DNA of 64,000 nt, taken from positions 316,526,893 through 316,590,892 of the forward strand of contig JAUPFV010000002.1 of NCBI GenBank assembly GCA_036936605.1, given 5' to 3'. Source of the DNA: Limnanthes douglasii subsp. nivea. Taxonomy: Eukaryota > Streptophyta > Magnoliopsida > Brassicales > Limnanthaceae. The position numbers and the translations under genes were made by a program. Below, piece by piece: positions 25,715-36,985 of the stretch; position 1 is the stretch's first letter; each line of letters starts with the position of its first letter. The notes below the pieces were generated by a model. That model saw only the letters and a program-made list of their open reading frames with translations, made no database searches and was not told the DNA's origin.

Positions 25715-27030
25715 TATGAAAAAATATGGTAAAATTATATAATTTTTATTATTAACGCATTATGCTTTTATATTTATTTTGTTACACTTTCTAAGACTGT
25801 AACAACCGAACAAAATAATACATGGTTGTTTATGGTTGTCAAAATGTGATATCTAAGAGTATAAGTGTTTTGTAACTGATTTTAATTTTTTGATGTCATT
25901 GCCTCAACTAAAGATGATATAGCCCAAAAGGATTCAATCAGGTGATTATGCCGCTGATGGTGTTCGGCCGCGTAAACTTCGACCATGTAGACTTTCATTG
26001 ATGTAAGGTTTCGACTCAATGGGTGAAATCCACTTTTAGCAAGTATTTCCATATTCATTGCGAAAGAATTGATGAATGACTATCTTAGTGAAGTTTAACA
26101 ATGTTGAATGATTCGTTGTATGGATGCATGTCGAAGCTTGTTAAGTGTTTTCCAAAGCAGGCTCAATAATTCATGTAGAATGTCCTGTCGCAAAGTATAC
26201 CGAGTTATATTACAATTTATTTTGATTAGAATCCTAAAAGTTTTTAAATTCCTTGGTAGATTGGATTCTCAGTCAACGTGAACTAACCTTAGAGACGTCT
26301 CTAGATTAATTTATGTTGATCATGTTCCTACCTAATATTAAAAACCTTTTACCTGCCGGAACCTCCCTTGAAGAAAAAAAGCTTTATTTTGCTCAAAGAG
26401 AAATTAGTACATGAACGCTGCTAGGGTTTCGGGCATTACTTTAATACCATTTTCATGTTCTTCAATGTTTTATTTGCTTCAAAATTATTTTCGAAAGAAG
26501 TCTTCATATTGTTTGTAGGTATGAGGCAATAGCCCTAGTTTTTTCAAAACATGTAGGAATGACTATTATTGTTGGTGAAATAAAATAAAATTTCTTCTTC
26601 GGTTTTGGGTATCCTGGGTATCCCTTTAGTCTTTGTTGAAAGATGAGGAAAGGACTAGAGAAAATATATATTTGTTTATTGTTTTCGGCTCATGAAGCAT
26701 TCCTTATTATAGTCTTTGTTGAAGGATGAGTGGAGGACTAGAGGAGATGTTTGGAGGCGACTTGTTTATCAAAACTGGTATAGTCGAAAGCGGTACGCGG
26801 TCAAAATATGGTTATGTTGAGAATATACTTGAAAAAATCTAAAGGTTATTAAGTCATGATTTATCCAAAGAAAAATATGTAAAATGAGGTGAATGTGGTC
26901 AAGTGGAAGGAGTTTGAAAACTGAATTGCACTTAACGGTTCAGTCGCTTTAATATAGGCCGAAGTTTGTTATTAAATCCTCATCATGGACCTGCACCAAC
27001 CCCGATCATTGATTAGATAATTATAAACAT
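24150..27030. other. Gene-free AT-rich stretch, probably LTR or older repeat
   Basis: No ORF of note. It may include the 5' LTR of the minus-strand Tat element, since gag ends just below it, but no second copy is visible that would define LTR ends. A long AT microsatellite lies within it. Confidence 0.35.
25659..25712. repeat. AT dinucleotide microsatellite, about 54 bp
   Basis: Uninterrupted alternating AT. Likely polymorphic in length. Self-complementary and able to form a cruciform. Confidence 0.95.
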
Positions 27031-27092
27031 TTAGATGTAGCATACCCGAGCCTATATATTGGGCTTCTTATTTCTTTTATTTTTTTCACTCA

Positions 27093-28020
27093 TTGCCATT
27101 TAAGCTCTCTAGAAACAAAACCTCGATTTTGCAGATTTCATTTTTCTCTATAAAGCTTCAAGTTCTATTCTACCTCACTCTAAAACACCACTTGTTCATT
27201 TCAAAACTTCCCAAAATTACGATGGTTAAAAGTAAAACTGAATTCGTTATGTCGGATTTTGATGCATTTTATCACAATAGTGATGGGTCATATGAGGAGT
27301 TGTATATTGTTCATTACAGAAATACCAAGCCGATCGGGCTAGAGGATGCACATCATTTGAGTATGGTTGATGATCCTAAAGTGATGCTGCTGATTGAAAA
27401 TAGGGTTGTGATACCCACCAAAATTGTTGAGCAGAAGTAGACCATCAAAGTGTACGCGAATCTTGTCGATGCGTAAATCAATCACAATGAAGATCATGAG
27501 TATAAATACGTCGAGACGTTGAAGCATTACAAAAAACTTAGGGATTTGTGTGTTCGTCGTGTTGTAAAAATTTGTTTTTACAAAAAAGTGAGAAGTCGTT
27601 GATACTAAGAGGACTAATGTCGTCTTTTTTAGTTATATGTTGAAAAATAGCGTTCGATTCCTATTAAGTCCAAACCTACTGGAGTTTTTTGAAGTAACAA
27701 TGTTGTGCCCAACGCAACTAGCGCCCAATTCCTGAAAGTTTCTCATAATTAATGTGGTGTTAGTGTATGTTTGTTTCCAGCATTTCGAACTCAATGAATT
27801 CTTATTTGTAAATAAACTAACCTGTAAGAAAGGAAATTTTACTTTTATTTCATAACAGATGATCGACGACTTCCTAAACCTACAATAAAGTCTAGAATAT
27901 AAAATTTATGTTTGTTTTGGAATGTTGGAAGGCTCTAGTCGGTCTGTAAATTGGCTAGAGAAGATGACATTAGTCCGCGGGTAGAGAAGCAATTTGTAGA
28001 TCTAAAGAGGGAGTTGAGTG
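27093..28020 (+). pseudogene. Unidentified coding remnant, possible Tat antisense ORF
   Basis: A 115-codon ORF (27093-27440) continues past a stop as KVYANLVDA and YKYVETLKHYKKLRDLCVRR, with a further acidic coiled-coil-like piece (DDISPRVEKQFVDLKREL) near 27965-28012. The likely ATG is internal, at MVKSKTEFVMSDFDAFYHN (27222). A TATA-like CTATATATTGG lies at about 27051. No family is recognised. Its place, antisense and downstream of the minus-strand integrase at 30 kb, suggests an aORF. Confidence 0.35.
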
Positions 28021-28254
28021 AAATCCTCCCCCATATATATATATATATATATATTCCAGTTTGTTAAAAGACGGGGTAGATTTAGCTATCCATGTGGTGA
28101 TTTAAAAATTTATTTTAATATAATGATAAATATTTTTATATCTATGATATTATTTACTCATCATATGTGTGTTTAAACTATTAGTGTTGACGATTACTAT
28201 TGTTTATCTATTGTGAATAAAATGTTAGTTTTAGATAAATATTAAGTATTTTTT

Positions 28255-28830
28255 ATGGATGTGGATGATATGAAGAGTCGTTATGGTATGAGCTTTTTTT
28301 TATATAAAAAAGAACTTGAGAATGGTACTTGTGTTGAAAAGAATAAACGTGTTAGAAAAGTTTTTAAAAGGGACACTATGTTTTTAAAATGTTTTTATTT
28401 TATTTTATCGTTGAAAATAATAATTATTATTATAAATATATACATAATATGATATCTAAAATAAATTTTTATTCTGGGATGAAAGAAACCAAATATTCTC
28501 CATTGAGACGTTATGTGTTAATCAATAGATCGAGTGATTTTATGATTGTTAAGAAATATATGTTTGATCATAATAGTGATCCTCATTTTTTCCAAAGAAA
28601 ATAAAGATATTTTTCATTCATGTAGTTGTAAATGTAATATGCGACTTGGTCAATGTATGATGTATGATGTCATGACAAAAAAAATACAGTTTATTGTAAA
28701 ATCTAACTATAATGCATACACTTATTATCATTTTTTATGGATAACCTTGGAGAAATCTATGAGGAATCTTTATAGAGATAGTTTTACTTCTTTAAACTTG
28801 GTAAAAGAAATTATTTTTAAACTTTTTTAA
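28255..28830 (+). other. Overlapping short ORFs of unknown nature
   Basis: Three short plus-strand ORFs (28255-28452, 28389-28604, 28546-28830) in different frames read as coding-like when joined by frameshifts (KETKYSPLRRYVLINRSSDF, MIVKKYMFDHNSD, KDIFHSCSCKCNMRLGQ). The Cys/His cluster faintly recalls the N-terminal region of Mutator-type transposases, but too weakly to assign. AT microsatellites flank the segment at about 28036-28053 and 28964-28983. Confidence 0.25.
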
Positions 28831-28953
28831 AGCATTATGTTAGCTAGCTATTTTTTGCTTGTATATGACAAAAAAATTATTTTGTATCATTTGGTGTATG
28901 TTTATAAGAGTTTTCACTTTTTTCTTATATTTTTATTGATGTAATATCTTTAT

Positions 28954-28984
<31 letters not shown>

Positions 28985-29949
28985 GAATTTTGTTTGTTGC
29001 TATATGCAAATATAATTATAATAGTAATTGTTTATACATTTTATTATCATTTTGTTTGTATATTTTGCTCACCGAGATCTATTTTCTTCTCTTTCTTGTT
29101 CCATGTACAAGGGCTGACTTAGTTTGGATACCTAGTCCCTTTGATCTTATTTTTTATGCTCCCCACTAGGGCTTTTGACTTTTTTGTTAGCCTAAATTTT
29201 ATACCGTATAAGTAATTATCCACACTATGTTGCTTGTCTCCAAGTGATTGGAGTGTTCTTTAATTTTGGGAAGACACTAAAGAAGTTAGGCGGGTTTCTT
29301 GAAGGAACCTTAAGGCTGATTCTTGATGTGTGTTGCTTGAAATATGAAAAGTCCCTCCATTTAACCTCTATACTTCCTTGTCATAATTTTTTTTCTTCCT
29401 CATACACTTTTGCCACATGTTCAAAGTGACTTTCTGGGATTCCCGAGTCTTTATATAATTGGTATCTTAAACTTTATTTCACTCACTTTCATCCTTTTTT
29501 TCTCTATTTTTTTCTTTATTTCACTAGAATTGTATATTTTTCGTACCTTGGTTTGGAACTTCTTCATGTCGGTTTACATTTTTTTGTCCTTTTTCCATAA
29601 GGTTTTATTACCTTATTTTATTTTAATTGTTATATAATAAAGACAATGAATGTATTACTTTTCGCCTCGGTTAGTTCGATGAATCTGGCTCCAGCTCGAG
29701 TGCATTAACTCATCCTTCTATAGACTTGTATAATCCTTCCACAAACATCGACTATTCCATACATGTTTGATATAATTTATCATTCTGTTAACCAAACTTT
29801 AAGATTAAAGCGTGAATTGCGTCTAGAGATAAATTATAGAAAACAAATCATCGCATTAATATATAAACAAAATAAGATTTTTCAAACAATAAGTTTATGC
29901 GTGATTGCACTCCGTTACATGGTTAAAGAATTCCTATGTTAGACCCAGT

Positions 29950-30500
29950 TTACCCATCTCTTTATATTGTGTATTGAAAGATGTAGGGGAGTATTAATTT
30001 TTCCAATTTGAGAAACCTATTTTTTAGTTTGGTATTATAACACCTAGTTGTTTTATGCTTCATAGAAAGTTCACTAATGTGTCTTCCTCTATTGGTTTGA
30101 GGGTGATATGAGGATGCGAATTAGTGCATAATTTGTTTTGGCCCAAAGTTCCATGATTTACTTATAATTGAATTGTATGCCATTGTCAGATATGAATATA
30201 TGGTACCATGAATTGACACAAAATATGTTTTCAAATGAACTTACGCACCCTAACTCTGGTTTGATTGAGTGGTTTTGCCTCCGCTAGTCGATGACCATGA
30301 TGATAAACCTTGCATTGCATGGTCCATGAGTTAAAGGCCATACCAAGTCGAACTTTTTTTAATAAAAAAATCATACACATAACATAACATAAACTGTAGG
30401 TTGATGCCGATTATGGGTCCAACTTTTGCAGTTATCACATCGCCTGATGAGAAATATGACATTACCACACATACCAAACGATTAGTAACCTAAGATAAGA
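29950..30500 (-). pseudogene. Integrase core remnant (Tat), unit 1
   Basis: Minus-strand translation gives FDLVWPLTHGPC then ARFIIMVID near 30290-30353 (first catalytic Asp region) and IFISDNGIQFNYK near 30160-30200 (second catalytic Asp region, canonical DNGPQF). Toward 30100 a serine/proline-asparagine stretch occupies the place of HPQ-NGQ-E. Stops follow both motifs. Matching motifs at 61.45 and 61.63 kb confirm the assignment. Confidence 0.65.
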
Positions 30501-31799
30501 CTGTATACACTAGATTCCATTCATGATATGCCTCTCACACGATCTCATGTGTATTTTTCTAAGGGATAAACGGCCTCTGTTTGGTTTAAGAACCTTACCA
30601 TCACCTATAAGTCCTCTCTAAAACAACACGTCATGTACGAGTACATCTTTTACAGCTCTAAGTTTGTGTTGTCAGGTATCAACCTTATTGTGCCTCGTAA
30701 TTGAAGTATTCTAGACTTAGGTCCATCCATGAGACTTGCATGGTCAATTTTCTCATTGCTTCATCTTGGATTCCTACTAGGCACAACCACTCATATTTCA
30801 ACAACTGACCTTTATACGGATCCTCTCTATGGATGCCCTTTGAGGAAAGTTAATAAGTTACCATATTTTCTTCTTCTTATACATGCTCAGATATAAGTCT
30901 CTCAAATGGCCCTTTGATTTTTGGACCAAGGCTATGTCGAGAATTATTTTCTCTTTTTTAGCCTCGTATTAGACCAAGATGAACACTTTAATATATTTTG
31001 TATTTAAGGTTACAAGAACTTAAATTTGATGTTTTTTATATTTCTTTCTAGATTTTCACATACCTTAACATTTAAAAAACTTGATGTCTTTTATAGTAAT
31101 CTTAATTTGGGTTCGTAGGTCGAATGTTTACATTGGCTCACAATTTTCAGTCGTCACGTCGCTTTCTCAATAGTTTATTGCATATATCTCAGAATTATCT
31201 TATCTCTTACTCAACATTGTCATATCCTTATTTATTGTTCACATATACATACCCGTTTTGGACATTTCTTTCTTAAAGAATGGTCTATTTGTTTTGCCAT
31301 GGTCTCAACCAGCACACTACATTCCAAAACATATATTTTCAACTTTCCCCATGGCATAAGATACATTTTCTTTGGGCTTGCTCAATCCACATAGGACCAT
31401 GATTGAGTTGATTATTGTGTATACGCATTCATAAAGTGGGACTGGTGTTTGGCCATAAAGGATTACCTAGTGCATTGAGGTTTTTGGTCATTGGCTAACG
31501 CACTTATGCGCTATATGGAGTTTGATTGACCATATATGGAACTCATGGCATGAATATCCCAGATTTATACGGTGGTCTTTCCTTAGATGGTTGAGGATCA
31601 TTCTATGAAAGATGAGTGTATTATGGAGTGATTTTTCTTTATTTGTTTTCTCTTACTCACTCAAAGAAGAATGGTCAGTTACGGTACCAAACTCTCTTTG
31701 ACTTTTATTTCTGACCATACTTGGGTAGAAAATCTTCACTTATTGGCCTCTTTTCTTTTACATATTGAGTCTTGTTTGGAGGGAAGACTTATTTTATTG

Positions 31800-33270
31800 A
31801 TCAACGACTATTAGGTTTTAGCCTTGTCTTCTTGGTATAAAGAGAGCTTGGTTAACAAATTGAGCTTCTTGTTACTTCATTTTCCAAGTCTCAAATTCAA
31901 TTGAGGGCTGATATTTTTAATCAAAATCCTTTTACCTTGTAACTATTCTTTCAATTTTAAATGAGAGTTTGGTTTGTTAACTGAGCTCATTTTTCCTTTT
32001 ATTTATTTTCTCAGTTTTAAGAGAAGGCTTGGTTTGTTTATAAAGCTTCATTTGGCTTCATCGTTATTCTTTGAACTTTAAGAGAGGGCTTGGTTTGTTA
32101 GCTGAGCTCTTTTTGACTTTATATTTCAAGTCGTTAACTTCAAAAGAGAGGTAAATTTTTTAATCGAGCTCCATTTGGCTTCATCGTTCTTCTTTAATTT
32201 CGATAAAAGACTCTATTTATTAACCGAGCTACTTCGGGTTTCATCATTATTTTCTTAACTTCAAAGAAGAGCTTGGTTTGTTGGCCGAGATTCATTTGTG
32301 TTCATAATTCTTCTTCTTTTATGATAAGAAAAGATCATTTAGTATAACGAGCTTCTTTTAGCTTCAACGACGAGATAAATTTGTTAACCAAGCCCCATTT
32401 GACATCATCATTATTCTTTCAACTTCAAGAGAGGTCTCAGTTTATTATCTGAGCTCCTTTTTGCTTCATCATCCAAATTTTCAACTTCAAAAAAGAGTCT
32501 ATTTGTTTACCGAGATCCATTTAACTTTATTGTTCTTCTCTAAATTTCAAGGAAAGGTTTGGTTTGTTAACCAGACTTCTTTTGGCTTCATTATTCTTTC
32601 TCAAATTTAAAGAAGGGCTCGACTTGTTGACCGAGATCTATTTGTCTTAATTACTCTTTTTCTTTTTACAATAAGAATGACTCGGTTAGTATAGTGAGCT
32701 CGTTTTACATCCATATTTTTTAAGTCTCGACTTCAAGAGATGGTTCAGTTTGATAAATAAGATTCATTCGAAATCATCATTACTCTCTCAACTTCAAGAG
32801 ATCATTCAATTTGTTACTTATTTTTGCTTTATCATTCTTCCCTCAGCTTCAAGAGATGGCTTAATTTGTTACCATATCTCCCATTGGCTTCATCTTTCAT
32901 GTCTCAAATTCTGGAGAGGGCTCGGTTTGTTACTCGAGCTTCTTTTGGCTTTATATTCCAAATTTTAAATTTAAATGAGGGCTCAGTTTATCAACCATCT
33001 CTCTTTGACTTCATTGTTCTTCTCTCACCTTCAATGGAGGGCTTGATTTTTTACTCGAGATTTATTTGGTTTCACAATTCTTCTCTCAACTCCAAAGGAG
33101 GGCTCATTCTATTAACCTAGCTTCATTTAGCTTCATCGTTATTCTCTTAACTTCAAGGGAGGGTTGAATTTTTTTTTAATTGAGTTAATTTTGGCTTCAT
33201 TATTCTTGTCTTAATTTCAAGAGGTGGTTCAATTTATTAGCCAAGATCTTTTTGTCTTATTTTTCTTATT
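31800..33270. repeat. Palindrome-bearing tandem array, copy 1
   Basis: More than 20 degenerate units of roughly 60-68 bp. Each contains CTCAACTTCAAGAGAGGGCT, then a palindromic core like CGGTTTGTTAACCGAGCTC, then TTTTGGCTTCATCATTCTT. ORFs crossing the array (for example 32750-33120) only translate the repeat. Tandem arrays inside non-coding parts of Tat-lineage retrotransposons are well known. Confidence 0.85.
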
Positions 33271-34189
33271 TCATCTATAAAACATATCTTGGTTTAGATA
33301 CCAAGTCCTTATGATCCTGTATATCATGCTCTATACTGGGTTGTTGGGCCTCTTTCTTTAGCTACACTTCTATGTCATATAAGTAAGTGCCCCACTCGGT
33401 TTCTTGTTTCCAAGTTATTGGAGTGTTCTTGACTTTTGGGATGACAATTAGGAAGGTGAGTAGGTTTCTTAAATGAATCTAAAGCTTGATTATTGCCACT
33501 TGTCGCTTGAAATATGAAAAGTCCCTCATACTACACCTTTCTACTTCTTTGTCATAATCTTTTTTTAGTTTTTCTTTTTACACGTGTGCAAAACGCCTTT
33601 TTGGTTTCTATGAATTTTTTATAAGTGATATTCTAACCTTTAGTTTAGTCATTTTCATCCTTATCTCTCTAGAATTTTGCTTTCTTTCACTAAAATCTTA
33701 CTCTTTTATTCTTTTCTTGGTTTGGAACTTTTTGTTGTCGGTCATTTTAGTTGCAATTATTATATCCTATTCCAGTAAGATTTTATTCAATTGATTTATT
33801 TGAACTATTGTATGATGGAAATAAAGTTGCAGAATTGTGGATGTAGGCAAGAGGCGATGAAGGTAATGCTCTTCATTTGAGCGATTTGGAAGAATATAAC
33901 TCCAACCCGGATGCAGCTATGACTCTTCCTATTGACTTGCATAATCTTTCTATATAGTGAGATGATTTCGTACCTGTTTAGCGAAATTTATGTGTCTGGC
34001 GGAAAAATTGTAAGATTAAAGCATGGATTATGTTTAGAGATCACTTATAAAAGTAAATATTTGCATCAGTAAATAAATAAAATAAAATAAAATGATTATG
34101 ATGATAAACCTCAGCTTGCATGGTCCATGAGTTAATGAATCCCAATTTGAGCCATAATTGATCAAAATATTATACTCAGAGGACAACTA

Positions 34190-34930
34190 ACCTCCACTTT
34201 ACTTAGTACTGAATACGTGCCACCTCTTGCAATTATCACATCGCCTAACGAGAATTATGGCATTACTACGCATACCAGAACAATTGGTAAAGGTTAAGAA
34301 TTTGTTCACTTACGTCCATACATGATGTACCTTCTGCATGATCCCACGTGTATTTACTTAAGAGTTACTCGACCTCCATTTGGTTCGAGCACTTTACTCA
34401 GGGCTACAAATCCTTCCCAAAACAGTACGCCATCTACGAGCACATCTCTTGCCTATCAAAGTGTAAGTTTTGGGTTTTCACCTTATTATGCCTCATTGGT
34501 TATGTAATCTCGGATTGGGTCCTTCCATGAGGCTCTCATGGTCAATTTCATCATTTCTTTGTCTAGGCTTTCTAGCAGGCAGAATCGCTCATGTTTCAAT
34601 AATTGTACTTTCTTCGAATCCTCTTTATGTATGCCATTCGAGGAAAGTCAATAATCTAGCATATTTTTCTCTTTTTGTACATGCTCAAATACCACTTTGT
34701 TAAATGAGACACCTCCTTTTTGGACTAGAGATAGGTAGAGCTTCATTCGCTCCTCTTTAGCCTATCATTACCCTGATATTTGCTTAATAAAAAACTATGA
34801 GTCACTTCTTACTACGAGGTATTTAATACCAAACTTATTGGCCAATTTTAGACTCTCAGCCATAGCTTCATATTCCGCTTCATTGTTGGATGTTTTGCAA
34901 CCATATATGGAAATGTAAAATCCATCTAAA
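34190..34930 (-). pseudogene. RNase H and integrase zinc-finger remnants (Tat), unit 2
   Basis: From high to low coordinates on the minus strand: SNNEAEYEAMAESLKLA near 34850-34900 and VVRSDS, the Glu and Asp region of the second (archaeal-type) RNase H of Tat elements. Then WKDPIRDYI and KYTWDHAEGTSC in the linker (34300-34580), and RRCDNCKRWHVFST near 34215-34256, the CX2C half of the integrase zinc finger. The RNase H motif here is better conserved than the corresponding region of unit 1, where it is deleted. Confidence 0.7.
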
Positions 34931-35454
34931 GATAAGAAAGAATAAAACGATACGAACGAAACCAAATGTAAAGATGATCACTTCAATATGTTTTGTATTC
35001 AAGGTTATAACAACTTTGATTTGATGTTTTTTTAATAACTTCCATAGCTTTTCACCTACCTTCATATTTACAAACTTTATATCTTGCATAGTGATCTCAA
35101 TTTGGGGTATCGTAGGTCAAATATTCCCATTATCTCATTATTTTCGATCGAAATGTTGCTAACAGTATACTATCACTTTCTCAACAGTTTCAAGTAATTT
35201 TCTTACTGTTCACATACTTGTAAACGTTTTAGATGCTTCTTTCTTGAAGAAGAGTTTCTTTTATGGCCATGCTCTCAACCAGCACTCTAATTTCTAAAAC
35301 ATCATTTTTCATCTTTCCCATGGCTTGAAATATATTTCTCTATGGCTTTCTCAGCCTAAATAAGGACCTTGACTAAACCGCTTCATGTCTATACACATTC
35401 TTGGGAAGGAAGTCTTAGTTTGTTGGTCACTTTTCCTTTACCTATTGAGCCTTA

Positions 35455-36355
35455 TTTTGAGGGAAGGTTCGGTTAACTAACCAAATATTGCTAGGTTTTA
35501 CCCTTGTCTTATTACTATAAGGAGAGCTTGGCTAACAAACCAAGCTTTTTGTTGCTTCATCTTTCAGGTCTCAACTTCAAAGGACAGAGCAGTTTATTAA
35601 CTGAAATCATTTTTATTCTTTTTTCTCTCAATTTTAAAAACAATCTTGGTTTTTTAACCAAGCTCCCATTACTTTATATTTATTCCCTCAGCTTTAAGAG
35701 AACGGTTGATTTGTTAATCGAGTTCTCTTATCTTTCATCATTTTTATTTGAACTTTAATGGAAGGCTTGGTTTGTTAACCAAGCTCTTTTAAGATTTATA
35801 TTTCAAGTGTTCAAATTCAAAAGAGTGATTGGTTTGTTAACCAAACTCTCTTTGGATTTATCTTTATTCTTTTAATTTCAAAGGAGAGCTCGGTTTGTTA
35901 ACCGAGCTCACTTTAATTAATCATTTTTTCAAATTCAGGGCTTAATTTATTGACCAAGCTCCATTTGGCTTCATTATTCTTCTTATTTACAATAAAAAGG
36001 GCTCAATTAGCATAACGGGTTCCTTTTGGCTTCATATTCTAAGTCTCAGTTTCAAGGGAGAGTTGGGTTCGTTAGCCAAGATCCTTTTGATATTGTCATT
36101 ATTTTCTCAACTTCAAGGGAGGACTCGGTTTATTATCAGAACTCTTTTTTTATTAGTTTTCACTCAACTTTAAGCGAGGGATCAATTTGTTATCGGAACT
36201 CCAGTTAAATTGATCTTTCAAGTCTCAGCTTAAAGAGAGGGCTTAGGTTGTTAATCGAGTTTTCTTTGCCTTTATTTTTCTCTCAACTTGAAGGTAGAGC
36301 TCGGTTTGTTACCGCGCTCCCATTGTCTTCATCATTATTTTCTCAATTACAAAGT
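35455..36355. repeat. Palindrome-bearing tandem array, copy 2
   Basis: About 14 units of the same 60-68 bp repeat as at 31.8-33.27 kb, with better preserved cores. GCTTGGTT-TGTT-AACCAAGC lies at 35765-35784 and GAGCTCGGTT-TGTT-AACCGAGCTC at 35886-35909, the latter a perfect 10-bp stem with a 4-nt loop. Spacing of successive cores at 35765, 35827 and 35886 is about 60 bp. Confidence 0.9.
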
Positions 36356-36734
36356 CATGCGTTCGAATCTAAAGATGGACTGGCATCAAATCCAGACTTT
36401 GATATACACGACTTATTTATTTCTCTTCTTATGGAGGCGCACAAACGATTTATCGCAACTAACTATCCTCTTCTCATAAACATCATAAATCCCCAAAATA
36501 AGTTATTTTTATTTTGAGTTATGCGTCAAGTTATTTTTAATTTTTTTATTCATTTAATGGTATCCTGCATATGAGTTGAAAAATCTAGTAAGATTTGATG
36601 AATTCATGTATTTCTTAGTTATTAATCCTGTTGAAACTATGTTAGTATGAGAGTATCGGTCACAGAAATGTTCGTATGTGGATATTTATAGAGAAATAAA
36701 CTCAATGAGTAGAGAGAAAGAGACCAAAATAGTA

Positions 36735-36985
36735 CTCCCTTTGTCTCATAATATGTGTCTTTCTAGAAGAAGATATTTTTTTTCTCATAATATTTGTCTT
36801 TCCCATTTTCCAATGAGCATTGATTACATATATTCTACTTTCAACCAATAAAATAGTTAGCCTATTGCACAAGTTATTAACTCCACCAATCAAATTTACT
36901 TTCTTTTATTCTTTCAAAATCATGATTACTTTTCTTAATATTGACGAAAAAACCTTAAACGACTGATATTATGAGACGGAGGGAG
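36735..36985. mobile_element. Stowaway-type MITE (Tc1/mariner), 251 bp
   Basis: The terminal inverted repeats read CTCCCTTTGTCTCATAATAT on the left and CTCCCTCCGTCTCATAATAT on the complement of the right. They are flanked by TA on both sides (36733-36734, 36986-36987). TIR sequence, TA target duplication, AT-rich interior and size are all typical of Stowaway. It lies in the segment unique to repeat copy A. A minus ORF across it is not a gene. Confidence 0.9.

Larger units (their letters stand above)
27000..36355 (-). mobile_element. Internally duplicated, decayed Tat-type retrotransposon
   Basis: Minus-strand pol pieces occur twice. One set is integrase at 29.95-30.5 kb with the linker at 30.5-30.9 kb. 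The other is integrase zinc finger at 34.2 kb, linker at 34.3-34.7 kb and RNase H at 34.8-34.9 kb. Segments 29.1-33.27 kb and 33.28-36.35 kb are homologous along their length (for example GGTCCATGAGTTAA at 30331 and 34120, TTGGAGTGTTCTT at 29249 and 33418, and CTCAACCAGCAC near 31304 and 35273). Each unit ends in a palindrome-bearing tandem array. I infer a segmental tandem duplication within, or of, one old element. RT and gag are not recognised here. Confidence 0.6.

Noticed and set aside
32750..33120. Overlapping 72- and 98-codon ORFs
   Set aside because: They only translate the palindromic tandem repeat; the period of the protein repeat equals that of the DNA repeat.
31800..36355. Regularly spaced palindromic repeats resembling a CRISPR array
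   Set aside because: Units are long and contiguous, the intervening sequence is itself repeated and not unique spacers, there are no cas genes, and the genome is plant nuclear.
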